Of a stretch of DNA of 64,000 nt, positions 1-10,351 are shown piece by piece. This DNA comes from Branchiostoma floridae (taxonomy: Eukaryota > Chordata > Leptocardii > Amphioxiformes > Branchiostomatidae): the NCBI RefSeq assembly GCF_000003815.2, contig NC_049991.1, forward strand, positions 21,323,980 to 21,387,979. The letters run 5' to 3'. A model generated the notes under the pieces. That model was not told the origin of the DNA and searched no databases. It saw only the letters and a program-made list of their open reading frames with translations. Position 1 is the first letter of the stretch. Every line of letters starts with the position of its first letter. A program made the position numbers and the translations under genes.

Positions 1-351
1 ATTTGTTTGTTTTGTTTTGTTATTTTCCACACCTGGGTAGCCTATTCATGATAATACACTGGTTTTCAATAGGGCCCAGTTTCACATATACATACAAGGA
101 AATAAAAAACAACTTACAGAGAGAAAAGTAGACATACTTGTCGGAACATATAAGTACAACTGAAACATGAAAGACACAGATAAATCAAATCAAATAATCC
201 ATACAAAGCAGCTGCAAAATGATAGCAGCAGATACCTGCCCCAAACGTACCTGTTTGAAACTGCAGCACAGTATTTGTATTCTACTCTCCATGGTCATTG
301 TCCTTGCGTAGTGTCATAGTCTGCATAGACTGGCGGACAGTAGTAGTACAG

Positions 352-713
352 TAGTCTCCAAGCAGACCCTGCGGTGCCTTAGAAATAGTATCAAAGCTGC
401 CAAAGGAGTATAGCCGGCCAAAGAAAGATAGCCGGCTTAAGTCACATTTTCAAAGCGGGGCCCGGCCGGGATGTTTTAAGAAATGAAAAATTAAAATGTA
501 TACCTAGAAATATACACAAATCATGGCCACGAATCTTATTCTGACATTTTGTGTCTTTTGATGCATTTTATATCATTCTTTTCGCTCACGAAAGCTGCCC
601 GGCCGGGCCCAGGTTTGGAAATGTGACTTAAGCCTAAGGGAGTCAAACGGACACCGGTGCCTTGCCAGCTTTGATACTATTTCTAAGGCACCGTAGGGTC
701 TGATTGGAGACTA
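352..713. mobile_element. Foldback Mutator-like MITE with 9-bp TSD
   Basis: The long terminal inverted repeats (about 50 bp) begin TAGTCTCCAAGCAGA and close with the reverse complement ending GGAGACTA. They are flanked by the perfect 9-bp direct repeat GTAGTACAG (343-351 and 714-722). A 9-bp target duplication with long TIRs is the hallmark of Mutator-like elements; no transposase is present, so it is non-autonomous. The same TIR family recurs at 62347-62520. A second inverted-repeat element (434-634) sits inside it. Confidence 0.75.
434..634. mobile_element. Nested MITE, GGCTTAAG/CTTAAGCC termini
   Basis: The inverted repeats carry a GTCACATTT(C/T)CAAA block and a GGGCCCGGCCGGG core at both ends, around an AT-rich centre. 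Related copies lie at 31717-31910 (TAA duplication), 34016-34212 and 37071-37265, so this is a dispersed family. It is nested in the larger foldback element at 352-713. Confidence 0.65.
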
Positions 714-722
714 GTAGTACAG

Positions 723-1823
723 TGCGGCAACTCGGATGAATGGGAGTCCGGAGAGAATGCGGATTCTCTCTGCACAATTCACAAGTCTGGTTGGTTTAAA
801 TTTATAGCGGCTGAGCAGGTCCAACGGAGCCAAGGCTTTTCATTTGTCTAAAGATACTTTTGCAGTTCTATCAATTAATCATTAATCAATTAACTCGTCA
901 AAACGGTTCGTCGTGTTACTTAATGAATTCAATTACTTGGACTAGAACACTTTAAATGGGAGTATCTCTGTGCAAAACTATATTTATACAAATTGACACA
1001 GTTTGTCCAAAGAGTCCATATAAACTCCTCGGTTTGTTTGATCAAACTGCCTTTCTTTTTCAGGAAAGAGAAAGGGACGAACTTTGAGTTAGACGTCTAA
1101 CACAAGTTTTAAAACAGCGCTAGTAAGAAGTTGTTCTTGTTTTCAAGCAAACGATTTTCCATCTCAGTACGATTCCTGGGGAAAGTTGGACGATCGCAAA
1201 GTCGAACCTACCTTTAGAGTTTGCGATTCTACAAAGTCAATATAAAACTTGGAACAGACAAAGAAATTGGCTACTTTATCAAAACTCATCTCTGGCTAGA
1301 CAGGAAATCATTTAAGCTATATCTATAACAGAACGGTTCATCCTCCAAGTATGATTGTCCATCCTCTTATCATTAATAGTGACAGTCTTCCGAGATTGAC
1401 AAGTGGAGTTCTTAAAATAATTGGCACAGACGGAGAACCCTGGGTTGTAGTTATGTAATGGCCTGGTATATATATACAGTTGTTAAACGATTAAATGTTG
1501 AAATATGACAAGACACAATATAGTTTGTCAAAACTGCGCGGTTTTTCATTAACTTTAAACGACAGTTGGATCGTGAAGAATTGATTTTGTTTAGATAATA
1601 TTCTCCGTAGTAATGGTATCTTCACGAAGCTGCAATTTGTAAGTTGTAAAACGGACGATTTTCCCTGCAGGGATGCATATAAAGTTATGTGCTGTGTCGT
1701 AACTAGGAAGGATGATAGGCCATGGAATATACATTCCGAAACAGCTCGCTGGTCATTAAGTAAGGGGTACTGTTCCCATTTATTGCTAGCGAAATGCATG
1801 TTGGTAATGTTTGTAAATAGTTT
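723..1823. other. No gene or element recognised
   Basis: This is AT-rich sequence with short inverted motifs only. No open frame here resembles a known protein and no terminal repeat pair was seen. It may hold old unrecognisable repeats. Confidence 0.4.
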
Positions 1824-1941
1824 TGGTTGTTTGGTTGTTTGGTTGTTTGGTTGTTTGGCTGTTTGGTTGTTTGGTTGTTTGGTTGTTTGGTTGTTTGGTT
1901 GGTTGGTTGTTTGGTTGTTTGGTTGGTTGGTTGGTTGGTTT
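1824..1941. repeat. (GGTTGTTT)n microsatellite
   Basis: About fourteen copies of the 8-bp unit GGTTGTTT, decaying to GGTT at the right end. The Val/Trp/Leu-rich and Asn/Gln/Pro-rich open frames across it are artefacts of the repeat. Confidence 0.95.
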
Positions 1942-2455
1942 ACGGATTACTGATAGATATCTTGTAAAAACAAATGTAAACATAACATTAAATACACAGT
2001 TAACTGACTTGCCTCTGTAGCGAATCTTCCTAATCCACTCTAACGTTATACCGCCATGGTTTACCTTCAATTGCAAATCCATCCTAAGCGCTGCGTGCTG
2101 TAATTAGATGCGGTTGCTTTCCCGTGATTTTGCACGGGTTCTTGCAATGTTGATATCCAGCCAGCTTATGCATGCCGGTAGATTGGGAATCCTAGAGCTT
2201 GATTGAATTATCTACGTTCTCTGCACTTTTCCTAAAGAGATAAACTTAGATTCCTCCTTCCCATGCAAGACAGTGATCACCGAGCGACTTGGGTTTGTGC
2301 TAACCTCGATTTTACTACTGAAGTACATGATGAACGATTAGATAAAAGACAAATTAAAGTACAGCAAGGTACAAAAAGAAAAACAAGGTAAGTTCCTTGC
2401 CATGTATGAAATTCGTACAGTGTCTCAGCTCGTCGGTGACTAAGATATCGTTTAA

Positions 2456-2660
2456 GGTGCACTCTCACCGGACCTGGGGCACGCTTGCGGCATTGCGGGG
2501 TTCGAAAGATACTCAACGAATTTCAGAGATAAAGAACGATTTTTCTTATTTTTTGTCTTCGAAGTCCTACTTTAACGTATTACACAAATCTGTGACACAA
2601 AACAGTGACGCAGTGAACGAACCCCACAATGCCACAAACGTGCACCAGTGAGAGTGCACC
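2456..2660. mobile_element. MITE with GGTGCACTCTCAC termini
   Basis: The terminal inverted repeat GGTGCACTCTCAC and its complement GTGAGAGTGCACC bound a 205-bp element. The interior block ACTCAACGAATTTCAGAGAT is shared with the element at 12004-12222 and, diverged, with 18415-18470, so they belong to one family. No clear target duplication was seen. Confidence 0.65.
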
Positions 2661-2892
2661 ATCAGAGGTCGTACAGTGGCACTACCGCTATAGGAAAGGG
2701 GTTGTACCTATAAAAGCTGCTATGCTTGTGTAGTTGTAGGCAAGTTTCTGGCAGTTTGTCTTCATAGTTGACCTCTCGATTTATCACCACTTCGGGGGCG
2801 ATATAGCTTAAGCTAACCCCGTAAAAGAATCCCCGGCGTGCACAATTGAACTGGCCGGGCAGGCTAAATTCCTATCACCGCAGAGAAGGCAG

Positions 2893-3559
2893 TGTAACGG
2901 ATAGAAAATAGTGAATTATACTTCATGTTGAAATATAGTGTAACTGTGGTTAGCTGTAGGCAACAGGAAGTGAGTAGAAGACATTATAGTCAGTGGTCAG
3001 TTCTTGGAACAGGCCAGACCTGTTTGCCTGACTAATAGGTAACTTATCTAGGTCAAGTCCCAGCAGGAGAGGGCATCCCCAGTTTTGGGATGTGACGTAG
3101 GACCAGATAGACCATGTCCATATTTGGTACAGAGGAGCCCTTGGTTCCTTTTATGGACATAGAAGAACTAGGAACTCTAAGAAAGTACCTGGTGATAATA
3201 GTCTTAGGAATGTATGAGTAATATTACGTAGGAGGACTTCCTGTCCAGTTACATATAAAAAGACACCAAAGTTCCCTGACTTGGTCAGTCTGTTCGAGTC
3301 GGCCAGTCAGTGTGTTTGTGAGACCAAGAAGTGCAGTCAGTTGTAGAAGGAAGTCTGCCCGTCTGTTTGTGTTCGACTGGTCAAGTAAGTCAGAGCTATT
3401 GTATACACAACGCAATGTCCTAATGTGTTAATTGTTGATAGTGTAACAGTTATAGTGTTGTTTCCGTCTTAACTTGTCTTGGTAATAAACTGCTATACAC
3501 AAGAATACAGAATCCTGTGAACGAACATTATTTCTGGTTGAGAACTGGGTATCGTTACA
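2893..3559 (+). repeat. 5' LTR
   Basis: 667 bp, TG...CA ended, identical by eye to 10352-11018. It contains a TATA box (TATAAAA, 3254-3260) and an AATAAA polyadenylation signal (3484-3489). U3 therefore probably ends near 3280 and R near 3510, which is the usual LTR layout. Confidence 0.95.
3254..3260 (+). promoter_or_regulatory. LTR TATA box
   Basis: TATAAAA in the 5' LTR, about 230 bp upstream of the AATAAA signal. It is the only good TATA element in the LTR and fits the expected start of the retrotransposon transcript some 25-30 bp downstream. The 3' LTR has the same box near 10713-10719. Confidence 0.6.
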
Positions 3560-3563
3560 AAAC

Positions 3564-3581
3564 TGGCGCCGTGACCAAGGA
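3564..3581 (+). other. Primer-binding site
   Basis: TGGCGCCGTGACCAAGGA begins 4 nt after the 5' LTR. A TGG start at this position is the complement of a tRNA CCA end and primes minus-strand DNA synthesis. I cannot assign the primer tRNA with confidence. Confidence 0.75.
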
Positions 3582-3866
3582 TTCTGTTTATTGTTGTGTG
3601 TAGTTACTATTTCCGCATTGCCCTTAGTGTTTATGTATTGAACGTGCTGTTAGAAATTGTGTGCCGCGTGTAAAACTGATAGGAATTGTACTACTATTGG
3701 GTACGGGTGGACAGTCCCTGGTCGCTACGTTTGGTCTCAGGAATAGGGACCTTTGGTTTAGCAGTTGTTCTGTCATAAGTGAAGTATAAATCGGTTAGGC
3801 TCAGGATACTTGTTTACGGCCCCGTGGATATAATTTTCTAGTTGTGCAATTGCTGGATAAAGGATA

Positions 3867-4925
3867 ATGGCACCTCCAGTTGTTCCGAATGGAGATGAGC
3901 ATCAAGAAAATGGTGAAGTACCGCCACCACCGCCGCCCCCACCACCGGCAGCGGCGGCAGGGGTACAGTCAGTCAGATCAGTCCCGAAGTTGGGGTGTAA
4001 GTTCTCGGGCACAGGAGAAATGCCCTGGGAAGATTTTGAAGACTTAGTGGAAAACGAAAGGCAATTTGGTGGTTGGGACGATTCTGTGACCTTGGCAGTA
4101 ATTCGAAAACATTTAACTGGAGGGGCACTGCAAACATTACGAACTGCCCCAGCAACTGAGGTAGGCACAGCAACAAAGATGCTAGAGTATTTGAGGAGCA
4201 TCTATGCTCGGCCAGACGACCCCACTCACTACGAGGGGGACTTGGCTACTATACTGCGTAATTCTGGGGAATCTCTACAGGATTTTGAGGTTAGAGTAAG
4301 ACATGTGGTGGCGTATGCTCACCCAGAAACGGATCACAAGACACGTGATCGCATAGCAAGGCAGACATTTATTGATAGGTTAGGAGACCCAGAACTATCC
4401 AGGGAGGTCAAAAAGCAGCGGCCAAAGGACCTCCACGCTGCATGCGTGGAGGCGCAGTTCCTTGAGGTTATCAACAATGACTCTCACCAAAAAGCAAAAC
4501 ACGTCAGACAAGTGGGGAGTGGGCCAGACAAATTGGCTGAAATTATGGCCGACACGCAGAAAACCATGGTAGAAATGCAGAGGGCTCATCAAGAACAAGT
4601 AGCAAGCTTGTGCCAACAGTTTAGCTCGGCTATGGCCAGTTTGAAAACTCCGAACCCTACTCCCCAAGCTAATGTGGTCTACCGCTCACCCCAGAACAGC
4701 CCATGCGATTTGTGTGGACAGTTTGGGCACTGGAAAGGCAAGTGCCCACTAAACAAAAAGAACGCGGTGAAGGGAATGCCTAGATATAACCCTAACTTTA
4801 GACCATCTCCGCAGACCCACCCCTGTAATGTTTGTCATCAGCTTGGGCACTGGCGGAACGAGTGTCCCCAGAACAATCAGTATGGTGGTTATAGCAGACA
4901 GGGAAACGGTCAGGGCAGTGCCTAG
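3867..4925 (+). CDS. gag: Gag polyprotein of LTR retrotransposon
   Basis: A 352-residue Gag, the structural protein that assembles the cytoplasmic particle and packages element RNA. A poly-proline run lies at residues 19-27, then the capsid-like helical region (about 40-205, with PWEDFEDLVE at its start, typical of gypsy Gag), then a Gln/Glu-rich stretch. Two CX2CX4HX4C zinc knuckles follow: C280-C283-H288-C293 and C320-C323-H328-C333. The first ATG after the primer site is used. Its stop (4923-4925) lies 26 nt before the first pol ATG, and the pol frame overlaps the gag end. No break is seen. Confidence 0.93.
   Translation: MAPPVVPNGDEHQENGEVPPPPPPPPPAAAAGVQSVRSVPKLGCKFSGTGEMPWEDFEDLVENERQFGGWDDSVTLAVIRKHLTGGALQTLRTAPATEVGTATKMLEYLRSIYARPDDPTHYEGDLATILRNSGESLQDFEVRVRHVVAYAHPETDHKTRDRIARQTFIDRLGDPELSREVKKQRPKDLHAACVEAQFLEVINNDSHQKAKHVRQVGSGPDKLAEIMADTQKTMVEMQRAHQEQVASLCQQFSSAMASLKTPNPTPQANVVYRSPQNSPCDLCGQFGHWKGKCPLNKKNAVKGMPRYNPNFRPSPQTHPCNVCHQLGHWRNECPQNNQYGGYSRQGNGQGSA
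4901..4907 (+). promoter_or_regulatory. -1 frameshift slippery heptamer GGGAAAC
   Basis: G-GGA-AAC falls exactly in gag codon phase (GGA 4902-4904, AAC 4905-4907). It lies inside the only 31-nt window (4895-4925) where the pol frame is open upstream of the gag stop. A one-base backward slip continues at 4907 directly into the pol frame. GGGAAAC is a known X-XXY-YYZ class slippery site. No downstream pseudoknot was proved; a GGGC/GCCC pairing is possible. Confidence 0.75.
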
Positions 4926-4951
4926 GGGGTCAGAGGTACAGCCAGCAGAAC

Positions 4952-7900
4952 ATGGCCCACAGTAATGTTGAGCAAAACCAAACAGGGGGTAGCACAATAA
5001 ATAGTCCCAAGGTCAACACGTGGGGATCTAGCGGTAGTTATATTATGAGAGTGTCTGTCAATAACAAGATGGTAGATGTGTTAGTCGATTCGGGAGCTGA
5101 TGTATCGCTGATTTCAAGGATGAAACTAAAGGAAATATGCGGGGGTAGGATGCCAGACCTCATCCCGTATCAGGGGGACCTCATTAAGTCTGTTTCTGGG
5201 GCTGATTTACCTATTGCTGGATTGATAACACTGTCATTAGGGATAGACGGACAGAGGCTACCCACTCAGTTTGTGGTAGGTGAAGACACTAGTACCGCTT
5301 GTATTATTGGATCAGATTTTCTGGCCCATTATGAGGGTGAAATAAGCTATAGAACTAATAAACTAACTCTGCAGACCAGTAAAGGTGAAGTAAAAGTACC
5401 ACTAGTACGGCAAGGCAATCGTTGTATTCGGCGAGTTGTAACGAATCGCCCTATTGTTTTAAATGGCATGACTTCTGCGTTAACTCAGGGGAAAGTAGTG
5501 TCACGTCGTGGCATGCTCTCAGAGGCAGGTGTTGTAGAACCCGTGGGTTCTCTAGAAAGGTTTGGGGTGAAGGGGGAGCTGGTAGTAGACCAGGTAGTTA
5601 ATGGGAAAGCCAGGACCTTGCTTGTCAATGAAAACAAGGAGGCTGTAGTCATCCCCAAGGGAGTAGTGCTTGGTCTTTTTTACCCTCTACCCGATTGTCC
5701 AATGAAGCCTGAAAGGAGTAGGAAAGCCATTTCTGATGTAGTAGCCAGTATCTCTAGTACTAGAACCATGCCCTGCCCTGTAGATGACGGCAACGTGCTG
5801 TCCAGTCACACAGATGTACTAGGGGGAGAGGTTCATTCAATACGTGAGGAGATGGAGACATTATTTGACCTCTCGCACATTGAAGACTCTGAGAGGAAGG
5901 CGAAGTTATTAGACCTTCTTGAGGACTATGAAGATATCGTATCTCGTAGTCCGGAAGACGTTGGCGTCACGAACAAGGCCTATCATGTAATTGAGACTGG
6001 TGATGCGACCCCCATCCGCCAGAGGCCAAGGCGTGAGTCCCCTGAGCGTAATGAGCACATTAAGCATGAGCTGGACAAACTCCTAACACTAGGGTTTATT
6101 GAAGAGTCTGAATCACCTTGGGGAGCACCTGTCGTATTAGTAGGGAAGAAAGACGGTACCAAGAGGTTGTGTATTGACTATAGAGGGTTAAACAGTGTGA
6201 CAAAGAAATCCTCTTGGCCGCTCCCTCGTATTGACGATGTTCTCGATGCTTTGTCTGGCTCCGAGTTGTTTAGCGTATTAGACTTGCGATCAGGTTATTG
6301 GCAGATCCCGATGCATGCTGATTCAATCGAGAAGACGGCTTTTACGACTCAATTTGGGCAATTCCAGTTCAAAGTCCTCGCCTTCGGTTTGACCAATGCG
6401 CCGTCCACGTTTTCCAGGTTAATGGAAACAGTTTTAAAGGGCTTACAACCGGACACCTGTCTTGCTTACCTAGATGACAACATCACCCATTCGGAAGATG
6501 ACACAGATGCGCACCTCAGTAGACTAGAGTCAGTATTTCAACGCTATAGGGAGGCAAACCTCAAACTGAACCCAAAGAAATGCAAACTGTTTGTAACGGA
6601 GGTAGAGTTCCTTGGGCACATTATTTCAGGTGAGGGGATCCGAACTGATCCGGCGAAGATCTCCATAGTCAGAGACTGGCCAGTCCCGCGTAGTGTCAAA
6701 GAAATCCAGAAATTCCTCGGGTTTGCAAATTATTACCGTAAGTTCTGTAAGGACTTTGCAGAGAAAGCAAGACCCATGACACAGCTAACCAGAAAAGGGA
6801 TTAAGTTCACGTGGGACAGCGAATGTGACAGGGCCTTTGAGACAATTAAGAATATGCTTATTACATCCCCCGTCCTTGCTTACCCAGACTACAGTTTGCC
6901 GTTCATTGTGGACTCAGACGCCTCGGATACAGGTATAGGGGGCGTTCTGAGTCAGGTACAGGATGGGAAGGAAAGAGTCGTTTTGTACTATGGTAGATCC
7001 CTAACAAAGGAAGAACAAAACTACTGCACGCATAGGAAGGAAATGCTGGCAGCAGTAGAGATGATCACGCGGCATGAATGCTACTTGTTAGGAGACAAAT
7101 TCACCCTTAGGACTGATCATTCCGCACTACAGTACCTGCGAAAGATGAAGAACCCCACTGGACAGTATGCCCGATGGTTGATTAGGCTAGCACCGTTTGA
7201 TTTTGAAATAATTCATCGGGCGGGAGAAAGACACGGGAATGCAGATGGGCTGAGTAGGCGACCTTGTGGGTTGTGCATAGCAAGTGCTAGGGTGACAGTG
7301 GCCCATTCGTCCCTCCCAGCCCAGGACTCGTGGATAGAAGGTGTCTCGTCTGCCGATATCAGTGAAGCTCAGTTGAGTGACCCTGTCATAGGTCCGGTAC
7401 TAGAAGATAAATTGTCCGGAGTAGACCGACCAGAGAGGTCGGCGTTAGGTAATGCTGGTAGGCATACGCTAGAGTTGTACCGAGACTGGGAGTTACTGGA
7501 GGTGCATGGTGGGGTCTTGTACAGGCGGTGGCACTTGGACTATGGGCTCTCCAAACAACAGCTGTTAGTCCCTAGGGCTTGGGTAGGAAAAGTGTTGGGT
7601 GGTGTCCATGACAACCCAGAAGGTGGTCACCTTGGTGTTGCAAAGACTAAAGAAAAGGTACTTCGCAGTTTCTATTGGCCAGGCCTGACTAAAGATGTTG
7701 TTGTACATGTCACATGCTGTGACACATGTGCCAAGACAAAAGGCGGGAGAAGGAGACCCCGTGCTCCATTACAGTCTAGTGATGTGGGATATCCCAATAA
7801 GAGGATTGCCATAGACATAGTCGGCCCCCTACCGAAAACAACATTGGGAAATAAGTATGTACTTGTCTTGTCCGACTACTTCTCGAAGTGGGTGGAGGTA

Positions 7901-9469
7901 TTCCCCATGCCAGATGAAACAGCTTCCACTGTCGCCCATAAAATATTTGAGGGATGGATCTGTGTACACGGGCCCCCGGAGTGGATTCATACCGACCAAG
8001 GTAGGAACTTTGAGTCTGGGCTCATTGCTGAACTCTGTAAGTTTATGAAAATTGGAAAGACAAGGACAACGCCCTACCATCCTCAATCTGATGGGATGGT
8101 CGAACGGTTTAACAGAACCTTAGGGAATATTCTTAGGGCTTACGTCAGCGACGATCAAAGGGACTGGGACACCCACCTACCCATGGTTAAGTTTGCATTC
8201 AATACAAGTGAGCACTCTACAACAAAGTTTACTCCTTACTTTGTAATGCATGGCCGCGAGGCTCGTCTGCCAGTGGAACTGATGTTTGGCACACCCACCA
8301 CGTCCGCCGCCCCTGTGCAAGAATATGTCCGTGATTTGGTCGACAAGTTCCCAACAATCTTTAAATTGGTAGCAGACAATACTAAAGAGGCGCACAGGCG
8401 GCAAAAAGACTTGTTCGATAGAAGAGTGTATGGAGACCCCTTCCAGGAAGGAGACAAGGTCCTCCTGGCTATAAAGTCCAAGAAGAAGGGTCTGTCCTCG
8501 AAGTTAATGCGGAAATTTGAAGGACCATACACGGTTGTGGAAAGGGTTGGGGGTAATGCCTATCGAATTCGGAAACCTAGGGCCACTACCTCTAAAGTTG
8601 TAACGTTTGAAAACATTGTGCCCTACAAAGAAAGGCAGGAGGACCCTGACTATGTTCCCCCACGACGGGCTGGACGCCACGTCCTAACCCCGGGGACCCG
8701 AGCCAGACGGCAGGCGGTCCGCCGGCGTGGGGGTCTTGTACCCCCTGTTCTTATGTTTTCAGGAGACTCGTCAGATGATGGTGATGATGACGATGGCGAC
8801 AATGAAGTAGCCGATATTGCGGCCCAACCTGGAGAAACTAGTAGTGACGACGATGAGGAAGCCGGCGAGGGAGGAGACGAGACCGCCCAGCCGAACGCTG
8901 AGCAGGCTGAAGATGACGTGCAGCCAGACAACATTGCTACCCAGCCCGACAATGGCGCGGTAGGCGGTGTTGCTCAGCAAGAGGAGGAGACGACGCCGAA
9001 GACAGTAGAAGTATCCGACAACGATGACGACAGTGATGACGGCAGTGAAGATAGCGGCCCTGGACAACGACACTCCACCCGCTCACGCCGACCCCCTGAG
9101 CGTTACGGATTTTACGTGAACAGTTTGACTTTAATGGACTATGGTGATAAATCATGCAAGGACAACCCTGGTGCCAACGGAGGTGGACGTAATGAAGCTG
9201 ATGTGAACAATATGAACTCTGAAGTAAACACTTTGAACTCTAGTTTTAGTAAGATAGAGTTGTCATGTCATGAACACAGCCCAGGCATCCGTGAGAGTCC
9301 CACAATGGCAGGACAGGTAACGCCTCCATTCACTGGGGAGCAGCGGGGTGTATGTAAGGGGTCTAGGACGTCAGACAAGCGCATGGGATCATGGTTTGAC
9401 AGAATATTCAGGTTTGCCCGAACAGCCCAGAACCGAAGAAGGGCTGATGCACATGCAAAATTGAAGTAG
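4952..9469 (+). CDS. pol: Pol polyprotein (PR-RT-RNase H-integrase)
   Basis: 1505 residues from the first ATG; the open frame starts earlier, at 4895, and is probably entered by frameshifting from gag. Domains in order: retropepsin with D46-S-G-A; reverse transcriptase about 371-540 with catalytic YLDD (506-509); RNase H about 640-760; integrase zinc region near 880-930 (H-H-C-C); integrase core with D955, D1015 and E1051, a DDX35E spacing; a GPF/Y-like module (KFEGPY) near 1185-1205. Beyond it is a long tail of about 300 residues, very acidic at roughly 1270-1390 and ending basic. No chromodomain is recognisable. The frame is intact with all catalytic residues. Confidence 0.95.
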   Translation: MAHSNVEQNQTGGSTINSPKVNTWGSSGSYIMRVSVNNKMVDVLVDSGADVSLISRMKLKEICGGRMPDLIPYQGDLIKSVSGADLPIAGLITLSLGIDGQRLPTQFVVGEDTSTACIIGSDFLAHYEGEISYRTNKLTLQTSKGEVKVPLVRQGNRCIRRVVTNRPIVLNGMTSALTQGKVVSRRGMLSEAGVVEPVGSLERFGVKGELVVDQVVNGKARTLLVNENKEAVVIPKGVVLGLFYPLPDCPMKPERSRKAISDVVASISSTRTMPCPVDDGNVLSSHTDVLGGEVHSIREEMETLFDLSHIEDSERKAKLLDLLEDYEDIVSRSPEDVGVTNKAYHVIETGDATPIRQRPRRESPERNEHIKHELDKLLTLGFIEESESPWGAPVVLVGKKDGTKRLCIDYRGLNSVTKKSSWPLPRIDDVLDALSGSELFSVLDLRSGYWQIPMHADSIEKTAFTTQFGQFQFKVLAFGLTNAPSTFSRLMETVLKGLQPDTCLAYLDDNITHSEDDTDAHLSRLESVFQRYREANLKLNPKKCKLFVTEVEFLGHIISGEGIRTDPAKISIVRDWPVPRSVKEIQKFLGFANYYRKFCKDFAEKARPMTQLTRKGIKFTWDSECDRAFETIKNMLITSPVLAYPDYSLPFIVDSDASDTGIGGVLSQVQDGKERVVLYYGRSLTKEEQNYCTHRKEMLAAVEMITRHECYLLGDKFTLRTDHSALQYLRKMKNPTGQYARWLIRLAPFDFEIIHRAGERHGNADGLSRRPCGLCIASARVTVAHSSLPAQDSWIEGVSSADISEAQLSDPVIGPVLEDKLSGVDRPERSALGNAGRHTLELYRDWELLEVHGGVLYRRWHLDYGLSKQQLLVPRAWVGKVLGGVHDNPEGGHLGVAKTKEKVLRSFYWPGLTKDVVVHVTCCDTCAKTKGGRRRPRAPLQSSDVGYPNKRIAIDIVGPLPKTTLGNKYVLVLSDYFSKWVEVFPMPDETASTVAHKIFEGWICVHGPPEWIHTDQGRNFESGLIAELCKFMKIGKTRTTPYHPQSDGMVERFNRTLGNILRAYVSDDQRDWDTHLPMVKFAFNTSEHSTTKFTPYFVMHGREARLPVELMFGTPTTSAAPVQEYVRDLVDKFPTIFKLVADNTKEAHRRQKDLFDRRVYGDPFQEGDKVLLAIKSKKKGLSSKLMRKFEGPYTVVERVGGNAYRIRKPRATTSKVVTFENIVPYKERQEDPDYVPPRRAGRHVLTPGTRARRQAVRRRGGLVPPVLMFSGDSSDDGDDDDGDNEVADIAAQPGETSSDDDEEAGEGGDETAQPNAEQAEDDVQPDNIATQPDNGAVGGVAQQEEETTPKTVEVSDNDDDSDDGSEDSGPGQRHSTRSRRPPERYGFYVNSLTLMDYGDKSCKDNPGANGGGRNEADVNNMNSEVNTLNSSFSKIELSCHEHSPGIRESPTMAGQVTPPFTGEQRGVCKGSRTSDKRMGSWFDRIFRFARTAQNRRRADAHAKLK

Positions 9470-9490
9470 AGCTTTGCAGCCATGGTAAAG

Positions 9491-9640
9491 TTCATCTCTG
9501 CCCATGAAAAGGGAGAGAGAAGAGTGTGTTGAAATTGAGGTTCGCCCCTGTCCATGTGAAGGAAGGGAGAAAATTGTCTTGAATGTGAAGTTCATCTCTG
9601 TCCATGAGAAAAGGAAGAGAGAACAGTGTATAACGAGTGA
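9491..9640 (+). repeat. Three 50-bp tandem repeats after pol
   Basis: Three diverged copies begin TTC(A/G)(T/C)C(T/C)CTG(T/C)CCATG at 9491, 9541 and 9591, exactly 50 bp apart, in the untranslated region just after the pol stop. Function unknown; such repeats can be packaging or regulatory elements. Confidence 0.8.
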
Positions 9641-10338
9641 CCTGCCAGACAGTAGTGTAAGCCCTTCCAGTAGAAAGCAATGACATGTGTTCATTGTGCC
9701 GGCATGGTCAATCGGCCGTGTCGGGGCGGAGTAAGGCCGATCCTAGCAGCGACAAGCTAGCTAGGGAGAGGTAAATGGGCTCAGAGCGCGGCGACGTTAG
9801 ACCCCCCTCTCCTAGAGGTCTCCGCTTTTAATGGGTTGTGGCTGAGGCTGTGAAAAACAGTACTCTGCAGACTGTCTTCACTCATGTGTCAGGCTGCCAT
9901 TGAATGATGTGTGTTGAAACTAGTTAACTTCCGGAAATGTGCAAGTTGTTGTCTCAAAATTGCTGTCTGACCAAACCATCCCGTGACTTGTTCTGTGTCT
10001 GACGCCCAGAGCATGCGCAGCGCTGCCCGTAGTTCTTGGTTGGGTTACACACCTGAAATGCAGGCTGTCCAAACTAAAGCTGTGTGCCTAAGGTGACACT
10101 TCACTTCATGCCTGTGTGATGTAGACATGCAAGGTTTAAGTTAAGTTTATTTTTTGTGGAAGGATAAGTTCTAATTATTATTTTGTTGTTCACTAATTTG
10201 CCATTGTGGTTGTATACAGTTAAGTTTCAATCGTCCTTTTGCGATAGATTGCCTGTTATGCAAACCGCTGTGAACATGAGGCCAATGACTGTGATTGTGT
10301 AAAGTAGATGTGCCGAGTTGCAGGAGCAACTCCGATTT
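9641..10338 (+). other. Retrotransposon 3' untranslated region
   Basis: No open frame longer than about 60 codons and no envelope-like membrane protein. The sequence is unique within the window and leads into the polypurine tract. Confidence 0.7.
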
Positions 10339-10351
10339 GGAGGGGAGGCAG
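10339..10351 (+). other. Polypurine tract
   Basis: GGAGGGGAGGCAG lies immediately before the 3' LTR, the expected plus-strand primer. It ends in GGCAG, as does the flank of the 5' LTR. The GCAG there is the target duplication, so part of this resemblance is coincidental. Confidence 0.8.

Noticed and set aside
3224..3415. 63-codon minus-strand frame, also at 10683-10874
   Set aside because: It lies inside both LTRs; duplication reflects the LTR, not a gene.
8650..9155. Antisense frames opposite the acidic tail of Pol
   Set aside because: They are shadows of the Asp/Ser-rich coding sequence and have no domain.
9470..10351. Search for an envelope gene
   Set aside because: No frame of useful length, signal peptide or membrane segment; the element is a retrotransposon, not an endogenous errantivirus-like copy.
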